Source: Pseudopyrenochaeta lycopersici (taxonomy: Eukaryota; Ascomycota; Dothideomycetes; Pleosporales; Pseudopyrenochaetaceae). Taken from it: a stretch of 64,000 bases of DNA. The translations under genes were made by a program, and so were the position numbers. The DNA is taken from assembly GCA_003313425.1 (NCBI GenBank), contig NHZP01000059.1, forward strand, positions 1 through 64,000. The letters run 5' to 3'. The notes beneath the pieces were generated by a model that was not told where the DNA came from, did no database searches, and saw only the letters and a list, made by a program, of their open reading frames with translations. This document shows, one piece after another, positions 53,872 through 64,000 of the stretch (position 1 is the first letter of the stretch; each line of letters begins with the position of its first letter).

Positions 53872-53935
53872 AGAGATAGCCAACAAGCTTCTCGCCACGC
53901 CCTGCGAGCAGATCATTGGCCATATCTCGAACCAT
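53753..53935 (-). pseudogene. possible CENP-B-type helix-turn-helix relic of a pogo/Fot1-like transposase
   Basis: The minus strand reads MVRDMANDLLAGRGEK followed by VGYLWV. Pogo/Fot1 transposases have a similar stretch (MAN-x-LL, then VGxxW) in their Tc5/CENP-B HTH domain. Only about 25 residues match, so the call is tentative. Position and strand would suit the N-terminus of the transposase relic at 53005-53432, but the two belong to different DDE families by sequence and may be separate insertions. Confidence 0.35.
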
Positions 53936-54215
53936 AGCCCTCGTAGCTCCAACTCCAGTTGAGTTTAGGCCTCGTGTGGGTCCAAAGCCAGCCCCTTGGA
54001 GCGGGGTTCATTGCGGGACCCCTCGTTTTTGTACCAATTAATTATGGAGTGCCCCGTGCATCTCGCGAATCCGGGCATCACGCGCACGGGCACGACGCGT
54101 CCCGCATTGTAAACAAAGATTCAAAGTAATCGCATGCGAGAGCTTCCCGACCACTTTCATCACCGCACCGTTTCCTCCACTAGCTTTTGCAAATAACCAC
54201 ACCAAAACATCAGTC

Positions 54216-55121
54216 ATGGCCCGTCAGACACGATTATCGTTCGCTGACAAGATCCCCAACGTCGAAGCTGAAGCAACTGGGAAGCGCAAGCGCCCTACTG
54301 TCGAAGACAATTCCCAGTCCGACTTCTCTGGCAATGAAACACCAAAAGCTAAGAAATCCAGGGCCATGCCCAAGGCTAAGGCGGTAACCGCCTCCGCTAA
54401 GGGCACGAACGCGAAAGCAGCAAAACCCGCAACGAAGACTCAAAAACTGTCACAAATCTATAAAAAGGCTATCGCGGAAGTGGACAAGAAGGTGAAGTCT
54501 CTCGACGCCAAGGTCAAGAAACAGGGGCCGAACAGCAGCGCCGTTACCTCGCCCACCTATGCCGCCGCCATGGCCAAATTTCTCCCTGGAGTATCGAAGC
54601 TGGATGAAATGGGGGCCGAAGGCGCAGTGTGCGCACTGAATCTCTTGCTTCATCTTGCCCATAATGCGTATGGCGATATTAATGCTAGCTTTAAGATGAG
54701 CGGGTATGGAGGGCATAAGAAACCATATTGGGATATGGATGAGTTGATGCTGAAGGTTGTCGAAAAGCGTGCTGCTATCGTGAGCTCGAACTCAAATACG
54801 CAACAGCCCTTAGAGCTAGTGGAGGTTCCACATCGGTGGAGGGACAAGGACGCGAACGTCGGAGTGTTCAAGACCGGACGTCCGAACAAGCAGCAGAGGG
54901 GTTGGATCGCTAAACAGCGCGAGAAGTGGGAGAAGGAGAGGAATAATCTTGCTAGAGAGCGCAGAGAGACTACGAAGGACTGGGTTGACAACGCAATTGC
55001 GGAGCTGGTGGACTCGAGGGACTACATCAAGGATTACGGGCATGACGGCTTCTTCCGGAAGAGTATCGCAAGATTGGAGGAGCTGAAATCGAATCGACCT
55101 GGTGAACATGCTGCTTCCTAG
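54216..55121 (+). CDS. Lys-rich hypothetical protein (301 aa)
   Basis: Single exon in normal-GC DNA. Residues 1-105 are Lys/Ala/Thr/Ser-rich and low complexity, with basic clusters that look like nuclear localisation signals (GKRKRP near 22-27, PKAKKSRAMPKAKA near 43-56). A central segment has a hydrophobic helix-like stretch (GAVCALNLLLHLAHNAYG) and YGGHKKPYWDMDEL. The last 90 residues are highly charged and probably helical (KQREKWEKERNNLARERRE). No known domain recognised. A nuclear or nucleic-acid-binding role is only a guess from composition. The ATG follows a C/A-rich leader without a clear TATA box. No damage seen. Confidence 0.75.
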   Translation: MARQTRLSFADKIPNVEAEATGKRKRPTVEDNSQSDFSGNETPKAKKSRAMPKAKAVTASAKGTNAKAAKPATKTQKLSQIYKKAIAEVDKKVKSLDAKVKKQGPNSSAVTSPTYAAAMAKFLPGVSKLDEMGAEGAVCALNLLLHLAHNAYGDINASFKMSGYGGHKKPYWDMDELMLKVVEKRAAIVSSNSNTQQPLELVEVPHRWRDKDANVGVFKTGRPNKQQRGWIAKQREKWEKERNNLARERRETTKDWVDNAIAELVDSRDYIKDYGHDGFFRKSIARLEELKSNRPGEHAAS

Positions 55122-55514
55122 CCGAGCCATGTCTATCTTTCGGAAGTGGAGTAATTCTCTCCTCGGAGATGCCTTTATGTAAATATTGTTGCCTCCTCTT
55201 GTTGAAATTAATCGGTTTCTAGCCGTTGAACTACTTTCATCGTCTGGTCATGAACGTGATTACAGATCATACAACTTTTGCTGCCGAAATCCATTTACTT
55301 ATTCCCTGTAACGGAAACCTCCGGTAGCATTTGCCTTAAATAGATATTGAATTTCTCGGAATCTTCGCGATCTCCAAGTCGCCCGAACAGATCAAGATTC
55401 GCAACGTCTAAGAAAGCATCTGAGTCAGACTTGCTGTAGTCTACCACAAGTCTCTTTCCATTGTGGAACTAGCTCACTAAATCCGTACACCTTGTCTTTG
55501 AAATTTTCGCAGTT

Positions 55515-55688
55515 ATGGTGCTGGGCGTAGACCTCAAATCACTTCATCGAGCATTCCGAGATCGCCACACTCTGGTGTACATCTGCTTCCTCGTCTGCTT
55601 CTCGGGTTCGATCGTACTCAGCATCATGCTGATGTACTTCAACGTCCAGCTGCGTGAAAGGACAAGGGCGAATGAAGTTTTGGTATAA
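55515..55688 (+). CDS. small single-pass membrane protein or exon (57 aa)
   Basis: ATG 55515 to TAA 55688. It encodes a basic N-terminus, one long hydrophobic helix (residues about 20-42, TLVYICFLVCFSGSIVLSIM) and a charged tail. The ATG is just after TTTTCGCAG, which resembles an intron 3' end, so this may be an exon of a longer gene. No family recognised. Confidence 0.35.
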   Translation: MVLGVDLKSLHRAFRDRHTLVYICFLVCFSGSIVLSIMLMYFNVQLRERTRANEVLV

Positions 55689-56990
55689 CGTTACAGCTAT
55701 ATATCTGGGAAAGAAGAGTAGCGGCTGTATTCGGCTTCGTGCATGATATATTAAGCAGCCATGGAGGACCTGGCGAGGCAGATGTGGTACATCAACTAAA
55801 CCATGTTATCTGCAAAGCTTTTATGCTGTAATGTTAACAGATCTTAGTGCAGACTTCTATCGCTGATGTTCAATCTACGATAAAGAGTCAGTACGCACTC
55901 TTATGTACACTTTAAGGGTATGCAGGCAATTTAGGGCTAATTCGTAATCAAGTATTAAGATAGCAGGGTAGACAGGGGAACAGGAAGGAGGAAGCTATTA
56001 AGTTCTGCAAGCATGCTTAGCTTATCAGCTAAGTCTTAAGGGTAAGGTGTAGTACTTAGCTGAGATGGCAATACCTTCGTAGGCGGCGGGTTGATATTGT
56101 ATGGCAGTCACCATCCTGTAAGTCCCTAAAAATAAACTGAACTTGATTTGTGCTATTTTCGATTCAGGTTCCTTCGCTTTTCAGGCTATTCTATTATCAG
56201 TAACGTTAGCTATATATAGCGCTGTCTTAGGGCCTGAAAGAGGTCCTCACAAGATCAAAAGCCATTCTGGGATGTTAGGAGGCTGGACTAAACGTGCTCC
56301 GCCGAACTGTTTCCAGAGGGCCTCCTGCGCTGAGTGCGCTCCTCTCTAATACATTAGTAGCTTAACTTCATCGCTAGTGAGAAGATTGTTTAATATCCGC
56401 ATGAGCTAGCTTACAACAGGCAGTGAATAAGTCTTACTAGAGCATTCAGATCTGCCAGTAATTACGCATCTCTAGACACGAGCCCATTCAAGCGAGAGTT
56501 TCTAGACGTTAAAGAGCATCACAACAGAATGTGAGCGAATAATAGGTGAGGAGTGTATTGGCGCGGAGGCTGCACTGCTCGCAGAATATAATTCGCATGC
56601 GGACTCAACGTTCTTTTTAAATTCTTTCACTGTATGAAATAGTTACATAAGAGAGTCACGCTTCAAGCTATTCCTCAATCAAGTAGTGCTGACGACAAAG
56701 TCTTGTTCGCTCGTCACCACTCAGCATCAGCATCGACACCACTCACCACCACTATCACTACTTAGCATCATATTCATTATACTAACATCATCAAAGGTCT
56801 TCTCGTCTCGAGCGGTCTAATTCTATGTACATATACGGCCAGTGTTACAGTAAGTGCTCTGGTGTGTTGTGCGCTGAGTGGTCTAGTGTGCTGAGTAGTC
56901 TCATCATGGCGGTGCTATCTTCTGGTCGCCATCTAAAGTACAGGACGCCCGCGATCGTCAACACCAAATACATGCAGTAGAGCTTGAGGA
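55689..56990. other. intergenic, no supported gene
   Basis: Mostly normal composition. A (CACCACT/CATCA)-rich stretch lies at 56715-56775. A minus-strand frame at 56845-57066 with a hydrophobic segment overlaps the inverted repeat and I do not accept it. Confidence 0.35.
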
Positions 56991-57421
56991 TATAACGTCC
57001 GTCCAAGCGTGCCAGGACGCACGGTGTAACGGGACGGGTTCGCACTTCGGAGCCTCGCAATCCCATATTCCTTAGTCTATAAATATGTAGTCAGCGGGAT
57101 AATATTCTAAAACTAATCCTCTTCTAGCCTATCAGTCTCTGACGAGCCCTACTGTGATGTTGGTTGTACTGTGCATTATTCTGTTACTGTCGTTAAGCAA
57201 CCTATCGTCAATACCCCCCTGTATATAAGCGACGTTAAGAGTCTATTAAGAAGACGGAGGGTTAGAAGCAAAGTGTAATTAAGGAAGATAACTGCATTTA
57301 GCCTTAATAGCAGCTTATAGCTTATAAAGATAGAGTCTAGTAGTTTTGCTAGACAGGAGTAGAGATTATAAAAAGTATCTTATAGCGTTAGGATGCGCTA
57401 GTAAGTCTTAGTATGCAGCTA
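56991..57421 (+). repeat. left inverted-repeat arm (outer part)
   Basis: Starts TAACGTCCGTCCAAGCGTGCC and aligns with the reverse complement of 63240 downwards through GGAGCCTCGCAA, GTCTCTGACGAGCC and TTAAGGAAGAT to TGCAGCTA at 57421. The arm continues at 58776 after the Tc1 insertion. Confidence 0.8.
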
Positions 57422-58773
57422 CAGTGACCCCGCAAAAGTTTCCGCCGCGCATGCACGAGCTACTCTCTCAAGCACATGTACACTAAACTTCAACACCATA
57501 TATCTCAGCCAAAATATTATATAATTAATTATTTTTTTAGGTTAAGAGTTGCATAGATATTTAATATTTTGTTTGCTATCTTTATGCCTTTTTACATGCA
57601 GTAATTCGTTATCGCATACTTAAGATGAGGCGCTTAATGAGCTTAGCTGGTATGCGCCGCTAGCACTCTTTTAATACACTGTAAAAGCTATCCTACTCTT
57701 CTATAGCTTAGCTGTAATTGTTATATTATAGATAGAATTTGTACATGCGCTTCTTTAGGTACTACTAGAGGTGCTTAATTAGGTTAAGATTAGGTGAGTA
57801 TGCTGGCTAGTTAATAGTGGTGATGTAGTGCTCGCGCAGAAACTTACGCGTCGCTGCAGCTGTGTGTATGCGCGCGTTATCCTGCATAAAAAGCTGAGAA
57901 CGACGCTAAGATAGTAGAAGCCCTTTAGTTAAGGCCTTAATATAACTTTTAGCGGAGTACCTATACTTTAGAGTATTGAAATCACGCTCTATTATAACTA
58001 GAGGACTTCTCTAGGCACACCTACGTTTATCTAACTATATTAAACCCTATACTATTTATAATACCTTTTTACTGCAGCTATAGGTTTAGAGCATTATTAT
58101 CTTCTATTTCTTTTGTAAATTTTAAAAAACCTACTCTTAGTTTTGCCCTAAGCCCTTCTGAACTAAGCATTTGTTAGAGAACTTAAGCGTGCGCTGATGC
58201 TACGGGAATTGAGAGTACTCCTTGCAGAACTTAAGGCGCCTTAACGCATCCCTGCGATAGAGCTTAGGACGCTTTTTATAAGGAGATTTAGTAAGGCCTT
58301 ATCTTTTAAGGTATTAGGATAGTGTGCTAGAGCTAGGTGGCTTTGAAGAGGTGCCATCTGGATTCACAACTACTGCTACTTCAGCTAGCTCTTTGTACTT
58401 AATTTTTAGCTGCGCACGTGCTTTGCAATAGATAATCTTCTTTTAATAAAGCGATAGTATAGGTGGCCAGCCGCTGCGAGGTTTATCTGCAGTTATACCT
58501 GTTTAGTGATATTTCTTCCTAAGGTCGCGTATAGCGCGTTCACTCCAGCTATACGCGTCAGCAACTTAAGCAACTATAGAACTACTATACAGCATCCTAA
58601 TAATTTGATCTCGCTGCTAGACTGTTAAATTAGGGCCTCTGCGCGTATTTTAGTCTATTTCTTGTAAAATTTGGCGACGTGGTGGCATAGTTATAATACT
58701 TGAAAGTTGAGAAGGAGATGTTGTGAGGGAACGCGTCGCGACTAGTGCGGCGGAAACTTTTGCGGGGTCACTG
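57422..58773 (-). mobile_element. RIP-degraded Tc1/mariner transposon (1,352 bp)
   Basis: Perfect 27-bp terminal inverted repeats (CAGTGACCCCGCAAAAGTTT..., 57422-57448 and 58747-58773) with TA duplicated at 57420-57421 and 58774-58775. The minus strand encodes a transposase starting at ATG 58688 (MPPRRQILQEIN), with FMQDNARIHTAAATRKFL near 57860-57910 and PAYSPNLNLI near 57780-57810. The DNARIH Asp is intact, but the Asp of SPDLN is Asn and the following Glu is Lys. Several Trp/Gln codons are stops, so it is dead. Length and motifs fit impala/Tc1-type fungal elements. Confidence 0.9.
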
Positions 58774-59385
58774 TAGCCTGTAGTAGCGTACTTAGATACT
58801 ACTCTATACTATTGTAATAAATTTAACGCTATACCTATAACAGACTAATTACTAAGAGTTACTATAGTGTAAGCTAGTAAAATTAGCTGCTTAGCTTTGC
58901 TATAGGGATGCGGCCTTACAGCACTAAGCTGCGCTCCCTGCAACACGCTCTCTATAGTATATAATTCCCCCTATTATCTTTAACACGCGTTTTACAGGTA
59001 TTAGTACTATTTATTAACTAGTCTATTAGTAAGCGTGTACGCGCTACTATAGGCGCAACTATTAGTTACGCTGAGGATCTACGCAGCGTTGTTGCGGTAG
59101 CTGCACAGCCTGGCAGCTAGCTGCCGCCTAAGGCATAGTGCGCCGCTATTGTTAAGCGAAGAATACGATACAGGACACTAGCCTCAGCTCGCGACTCCTA
59201 GAACGCTTCTTTACTATTATAGTATCTAGAGCTGTACAGCTACTTATTCTCCTCTCCTTAGGCTAACCTCTGCGTAAATAGCCAAGCTAGTTATTACTGC
59301 TACACTCTCCTCCTACTAGGCTGCTGTATTAAGCCCCTTGTATCTCGTCCTACCGCACGCGTCTATTATAGATCTGCTTAAATTA

Positions 59386-62300
59386 ATACGCCTTCTAAAG
59401 TATAATAAAGATAAAGAGTTTACTATTATTAGCTTTAATAATAATAAGGTACCTCCTTACGCGATACTTTTACATACCTAGAGAGTAGATAAAGAGGAGG
59501 TAACGTTTATAAACCTTAAAAACGGCGATAGTAAGGCTAAGCCTAGCTACGAGAAGATTTGCTTCTATAGAGAAAAAGTATAGCATAATAGTTTACAGTA
59601 CTTCTAGATTAATACATGCTGCATTAATAAGGTAAATAAGGCTAAACTTACTATTGCTATTAGGTTAATATTATGCTAGTATTACAACGCAGCTTAATAT
59701 TATATCTATTTATTAGATATCTCTAGCCTACCTTTAATTACTAACTAAGGCTACAATTTTAGATAGTTTACTTAGATTTAGATATTCATAGTTATCTACT
59801 ATATATTATACTAGTATTATAGTATAATTTAACGCTTCTTATATTTATAAGATATTTCCTGCCCTCCTATAGATAGTAATAATATATATAGTTAGTAAGT
59901 ATATAAATCTAAGCTTTAGAAAAGTAGATAGTTTACCTAAGACTAGATACTATAGGAGCTTCTTACCCTATCTATAGTAGAATTCTTCTCTAAAGAAGAG
60001 ATAAAGCTTAGTAATAAATTATTACTAATAATAGAATTATATAAAGTTATAGGCATACCTATTTTAGTATTACATAGTTTGCCCTTATCTAACTTTAGCG
60101 TTTAATAAGTAAATCTTATAAAATAAATATTAAGTAATAAAAGTTCTAGCAGACTATATATACTCTTTAATTAGAATTCTTAGCATTAGTTTATCTCTAA
60201 TTAATAGTAAGAGTCTAGCTAAAGTAATAAAATAAGTTATAGATAAAGTTAATAAGTAGAATAAGTATATTTAAGACTTACGCTCTAGTAATCCGCGCGA
60301 TAATAAGAGGCGTATTAAAGAAATAAAAGGTAGCCTACTAGCAGACTCTTACTAATAGATTCTTAATAACACTACTTTCTAATAATAGTAATAAGACCTG
60401 CATAGCTAACTATTATAGGTAAAAGGTAATCCTAGTAAAGGTAAGATAATACTACTCTACAGCATTATTAACAAGTTATAGAGCTTAATACTTAGATCTA
60501 CCCTTCTATTATAATTCTTCTACTAAGCAACTAACTTGCGCATTAACAGCGCTACTACTATATTACGCGGATTATTATACATACTTATAAATTAGCAACT
60601 ATTACTTATATTATATACCTGTAAGAAGTATAATTATATAAGTAAACCTTTATTTAAGGATACAAATATATAGGAGGCACTAATAGAGATTTTATTAGAC
60701 GTGCTTTAAGACCTAAGCCTAAGTATAACGTACCTAATCATTAACGCACTAGATAAATATATTACTAATCTGCCTAAACTACTTAAATATGTAGCAGAGT
60801 ATTTATCTGCGTCTTACTACGTTAAGTAGAATATCTCTAGCTATAATTAGCTAGACATTAAAGCACAATTAGAGCGGGCTAAGTAAAAAGTAAGACTAAG
60901 CCTTAAGCTTAACGTAGAGCTAGTCGCTGCGGCAGTAGACATCTTTATCTAGCAAAAGGTAGCCTAGTTAGCGCAAGAAAAGCAGTATAATATAGAGATT
61001 TAATCTACTGTACTCTAGCATTTAACGTTAAATACTAATACTACTTTCCTCTAGGTAGCGTTAGTATGCTAAGACCTATAAGTAACAGCGAATTAGCACG
61101 TGCTAAAGAAGTTAGCCTTATTTCTACCTAGGCTAGATAATTTATACGAGCAGATAATAGACTAGATAAGTAAGTTAGATAACGCTAAAACTTATTAGCA
61201 GGTACTAGCTGCGACTACAATCTTATATTAACCTATTACAATTCCTAAATTAGTCGCGCTTATTAAGGAGCTTAAAGAATTTATAGATAATATATAGCTA
61301 GTATAGGAGATTATTAGCCTCTATAGATTATTCCTTGCTCTATAAGAAGATATAGTCTACTTTATATATTAGTCTGTAAAGGATTTCCTCTTTATAAAGG
61401 CGTGTAGTAAGGTCTTTCCTAGTAGAACTAAGGCTGCTTATTAGGTAATCTTTTTAAAGTTACTAGAAATTCTGTCTAAGACATTATACAGGGACATGTA
61501 CAGTCTAAACGCGCTAAGATCTCCTATTAAGGACGTCGAGCGGCCTAATCTAGACCTATTAGTAACATCACGCTATCTATACGTCTACTAAATTAATTAT
61601 TTATATAACTTAAAACCTAAGTCTTAGATATATAGTATTAATAATCTTTAAGTTATAGCCGTCTTTAATTAGTTTCTATAGAAGAAGTATCTTTACTAGC
61701 TAGAAGGACTTAGTCTATATAAAAGTATAGAAAAAGGTGTAGTATTAGTATCTAAACTATAGTTACTTTTATAAGTATAGTATTTAGAAATTATACGTCT
61801 AGATAACGTACTACTTCTAGGTGCTAACTTAACTAGGAGATGCAGGACTAAAATAAACTTATTTAGCTTATTTAAGACGCACGACGATTCCTTATATACT
61901 ATAAAGGGGTAATTAAAGGTTATCTGCTCTAAATATATACCTCTACGCTGTTATTTAGTCTAACAGGTAGTTTAATTAGCTAACTGTTTTAGCACAAAGC
62001 GCTAGAAGGAATGACTATTAAGCCAGCTATAAGTGACGGCTAGAGTGCGTGCCTGCAAACCCTCGAGGGCCATAGCAGTATTATCAGCTCAGTAGCCTTC
62101 TCGCACGACTCGGCCCAGCCGGCGTCAGCGTCGGGCGATAGGACCGTCAAGATCTAGGATGCGAGCAGCAGCGTATGTCTGCAAACATATAATATTAGGA
62201 AGGCTCTTTACAACTTATCCTTTAACTCTACTAGCCCCTGTCTTTATACTAAAATAGGTCCTGTCAATCTTTAGAGCCTAGAAGTTTCTAGTATAAGAGA

Positions 62301-62490
62301 TATCGCAGAACCTAAAAGCTACCTACACGTAGACACTAATCTTAGCTTAGACAGTATATAGATTAAGTATGCTAGCAATAACATTCTATAAATACTATCT
62401 AAGTACTAGCTATTATACTTATCTATGTCTAGGAATATAGTTGTAATAGGTGTTAGCTCTAGAAGAGTATAGACTCTCTCTTTCTTATCT
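59386..62490 (+). pseudogene. RIP-degraded HET-NACHT-WD40 NLR (HET-D/HET-E family)
   Basis: Full-length relic. HET domain: RLLKYNKDKEF from 59389 with the start codon reading ATA, then PPYAILLHTW, EEVTFINL, QYF-stop-INTCCI (59596-59625) and ILQELLTLSIVEFFS near 59960 (Trp lost). NACHT: P-loop GNPSKGKIILL at 60425-60457, where the family has GDPGKGKTMLL; Walker B LIINALDKY at 60734-60760 for LIIDALDEC; then VAEYL, FLWVALVCQDLQ and VYQINYLYNL. One WD40 repeat follows, then the family's C-terminal segment (ILWILSKYQL, IVVIGVSSRRV) to about 62490. These proteins are cytoplasmic non-self sensors that trigger cell death. D-to-N, G-to-S, T-to-I and E-to-K changes and stops are RIP-type. Small indels shift the frame between domains. 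Confidence 0.85.
62053..62178 (+). repeat. single WD40 repeat unit (42 codons) left largely un-RIPped
   Basis: The CTGCAAAC codon block (Leu-Gln-Thr) recurs exactly 126 bases later (62053 and 62179). Between them are LEGHSS, SSVAFSHDSA and ASASGDRTVKI, then TAG for the Trp of the WD dipeptide. The unit is GC-rich and keeps CpA/TpG, unlike all flanking sequence. HET-D/E proteins normally carry several near-identical 42-residue repeats; here one is left. Confidence 0.8.
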
Positions 62491-62689
62491 TTTTTTATTT
62501 CTTAACTTTATTTTATAGGGAGATAGGGAAATACATAAATATATAAGCTATATATCGCTATATAGAAGCTTTAAGAATCTTATAAGAGGGCAGCTGTTAC
62601 TATATAACGCTGCTTAATTAATTCTAAAAATTAGATTCTTACAGCGCGTAGGTACGAAGCAGGCTAGTAAAGCAGGTAGTCGTAGACGC

Positions 62690-63240
62690 TTCTAAAAAGC
62701 TCTTAGCATACGTTACAGCTACTCTCTATTATAAGCAGTTAATCTATTATAGGTTTAGCGTTGAAGTTTTTACAATACCATATAGTAATATCTAGGCACG
62801 CTACTGTAAGCTAGCTGCACGCTAAGACACATTAGGGTGTCCTGACGCGATAGGTCACTTTTTAAGACCTTTAGTTCTACCCGGCGAAACTCCTAGATTC
62901 TATCTCTACTAGCTTAGCGCTAGTATTAAAGCTAATTACAATAATCTTCCTTAATTTAACTTTATATTAGACCCTCTAATTTACTAACATACTCTTTAAC
63001 TCGCGGATAGACAGGGGTATTAACGAAAGGTCGTTTGACAACAGTAATAAAATAATTCACGGCATGACTGACATTATAGTAAGGCTCGTCAGAGACTAGT
63101 ACATTGAAAGAGCATTAATTTTAGAACATTATTCCGCTAACTGCATATCTATGGACCTAGGAATAAAAGGTTGCGAGGCTCCGAGGTGCAAATGTGTCCT
63201 GTTACACCGTGCGTCCCGGCACGCTTGGACTGACGTTAGT
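62690..63240 (-). repeat. right inverted-repeat arm
   Basis: The minus strand aligns with the left arm over its full length. At about 62800-62830 it reads CGTGCAGCTAGCTTACAG, the uninterrupted form of the site that holds the Tc1 element in the left arm. Confidence 0.8.
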
Positions 63241-64000
63241 CTTCTTCTTCTTCTTCTTGTTTCATTTACCCTAACCTCTCCCGTAGGATATGCAGGCTAC
63301 CACTACTATAGTCTATCCTTTCACAGCTATTCTACAGTAATCTACTACATGCACAATATTTTAGCCTTATTATAGCCTATAATAGTTACCTTACTTATAA
63401 CTCTTATTCTAGGGCCGCCCTAGAGCCCTTAATATAAATCTCTTAGACGCTTCCGCGAAGTCTAGTACCGCATCTAGGACGCTGTTCTTACTTATCTATC
63501 CTTTTACTTGTCTTTAGGGTTTCCCTCCTAGCATTTCTGCAGTGCTATTAAATGCCTCTCCTATCTTACTCTAGAGCTGCTACCTAATTTCTTTTAGTTT
63601 TAGGTAATCTACTAACATATATACTACTATTTCTCTTACTTTATATTCGCACTTATCTTCCTTACTAAAGCAGAAGATTTAGGCATACGCTGTAAGTTAA
63701 GAGTATCCCGTCCTAGGTTATATTAGTAGATATGCTTAGTTTCTCTACTAAGAACTGTAGAGCTTCTGCATGCGCTTAGATAAGAGTCTATTATTAATTC
63801 CGCAAAGTTGTTTACCCTTATCTAAAGCTTAGTATTCTACTTTCTATTCTTCTTATAATTTCTCCCTTTATAGCTTCTTTAATAATAAGGAGAGACGTTA
63901 AAACGTATGTGCCTCCTTAGGACTAATAGCTTCTTTCGCTAGCCTGTCTACTACTTTATTTCCTAGGATTCCCTCGTATGCAGGTATCTATAAAAGGCGC
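63241..64000 (-). mobile_element. 3' end of a second RIP-degraded LINE
   Basis: On the minus strand an RNase H end reads IPAYEGILGNKVVDRLAKEA at about 63930-63990 (His to Tyr and Glu to Lys changes), followed by a Cys/His C-terminal region (ETVVYMLVDYLKLKEIRQQL near 63570-63650). A (CTT)6 run at 63241-63258, (AAG)n in element sense, may be its 3' tail. The 5' part is outside the window. It differs in tail type from the LINE at 20-26 kb. Confidence 0.75.

Larger units (their letters stand above)
56991..63240. mobile_element. long inverted-repeat unit enclosing an NLR gene
   Basis: About 560-bp inverted arms (left 56991-57421 plus 58776-58915; right 62690-63240) bracket the HET-NACHT-WD40 relic. 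Arm identity is roughly 75-80% by eye, with many transitions. The left arm is split by a Tc1/mariner element; the right arm has the uninterrupted sequence. The outer end of the right arm abuts a LINE tail at 63241, so true termini and target duplication cannot be read. It could be a DNA transposon with long terminal repeats carrying a cargo gene, or two inverted copies of one repeat flanking the gene by chance. Confidence 0.55.

Noticed and set aside
63241..63258. (CTT)6 run as a telomere-like or regulatory microsatellite
   Set aside because: It lies at the 3' end of the minus-strand LINE and is better explained as its tail.
1..64000. CRISPR array, bacterial operon or prophage
   Set aside because: No regular spacer arrays, no Shine-Dalgarno-led gene clusters; introns, LTR and LINE elements and RIP show a fungal nuclear genome.
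1..64000. tRNA and rRNA genes
   Set aside because: I looked for A/B-box-like pairs and cloverleaf ends and saw no convincing case, but cannot exclude one without a covariance-model search.

Overview
The window looks like part of a filamentous ascomycete (Pezizomycotina) chromosome with a strong two-speed layout. Long AT-rich tracts made of dead transposons alternate with short islands of normal composition that hold genes. In the AT-rich tracts CpA and TpG are almost absent. Reading frames are still recognisable, but Gln and Trp codons have become stops and catalytic residues show C-to-T or G-to-A changes (D to N, H to Y, E to K, G to S). This is the signature of repeat-induced point mutation (RIP). 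Spliceosomal introns with GTAAGT-type 5' sites and CTAAC/CTGAC branch points support the fungal assignment. I cannot name the species.

Layout. 1-6.7 kb: a minus-strand Ty3/gypsy relic (window edge in integrase), a mixed LTR junction and a plus-strand copia pol remnant. 7.8-9.0 kb: a decayed or multi-exon gene for a Cys-rich surface protein. 10.3-12.2 kb: a single-exon membrane glycoprotein. 12.6-26.5 kb: nested repeats: a 407-bp foldback MITE, a copia gag relic holding a GC-rich CACGTG array, a copia element with two 199-bp LTRs, then a Tad-like LINE split by a 729-bp palindromic MITE. 26.8-29.6 kb: an intact 930-residue HET-domain protein. 30.4-35.7 kb: an intact, un-RIPped chromovirus (Ty3/gypsy) with identical 173-bp LTRs, a CGTAT target duplication, a gag-UAG-pol frame and a self-priming type primer site. 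36-38.5 kb: a small two-exon gene with one stop, a secreted RALF-like peptide gene and a solo LTR. 39.5-40.5 kb: an alpha/beta hydrolase. 41.2-45.3 kb: an N-terminally truncated NACHT-type NLR with a membrane C-terminus, broken by a 17-bp tandem duplication and a homopolymer shift. 46.3 kb: a RIPped BTB/POZ relic. 48.2 kb: a LINE ORF1 fragment. 51.4-55.7 kb: a membrane-protein pseudogene, transposase relics, a Lys-rich hypothetical protein and a small membrane ORF. 57.0-63.2 kb: inverted repeats of about 560 bp enclosing a full-length RIPped HET-NACHT-WD40 NLR, one arm split by a Tc1/mariner element. 63.2-64 kb: a minus-strand LINE 3' end.

Common thread. The non-transposon content is biased to self/non-self recognition and host interaction: one intact HET protein, two dead NLRs of different architecture, a BTB relic and a candidate RALF mimic, all in repeat-rich DNA. 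The intact gypsy element beside RIP-destroyed relatives implies a recent arrival or a single copy that has not yet been through RIP. All homology statements rest on motif recognition by eye; no searches were run.
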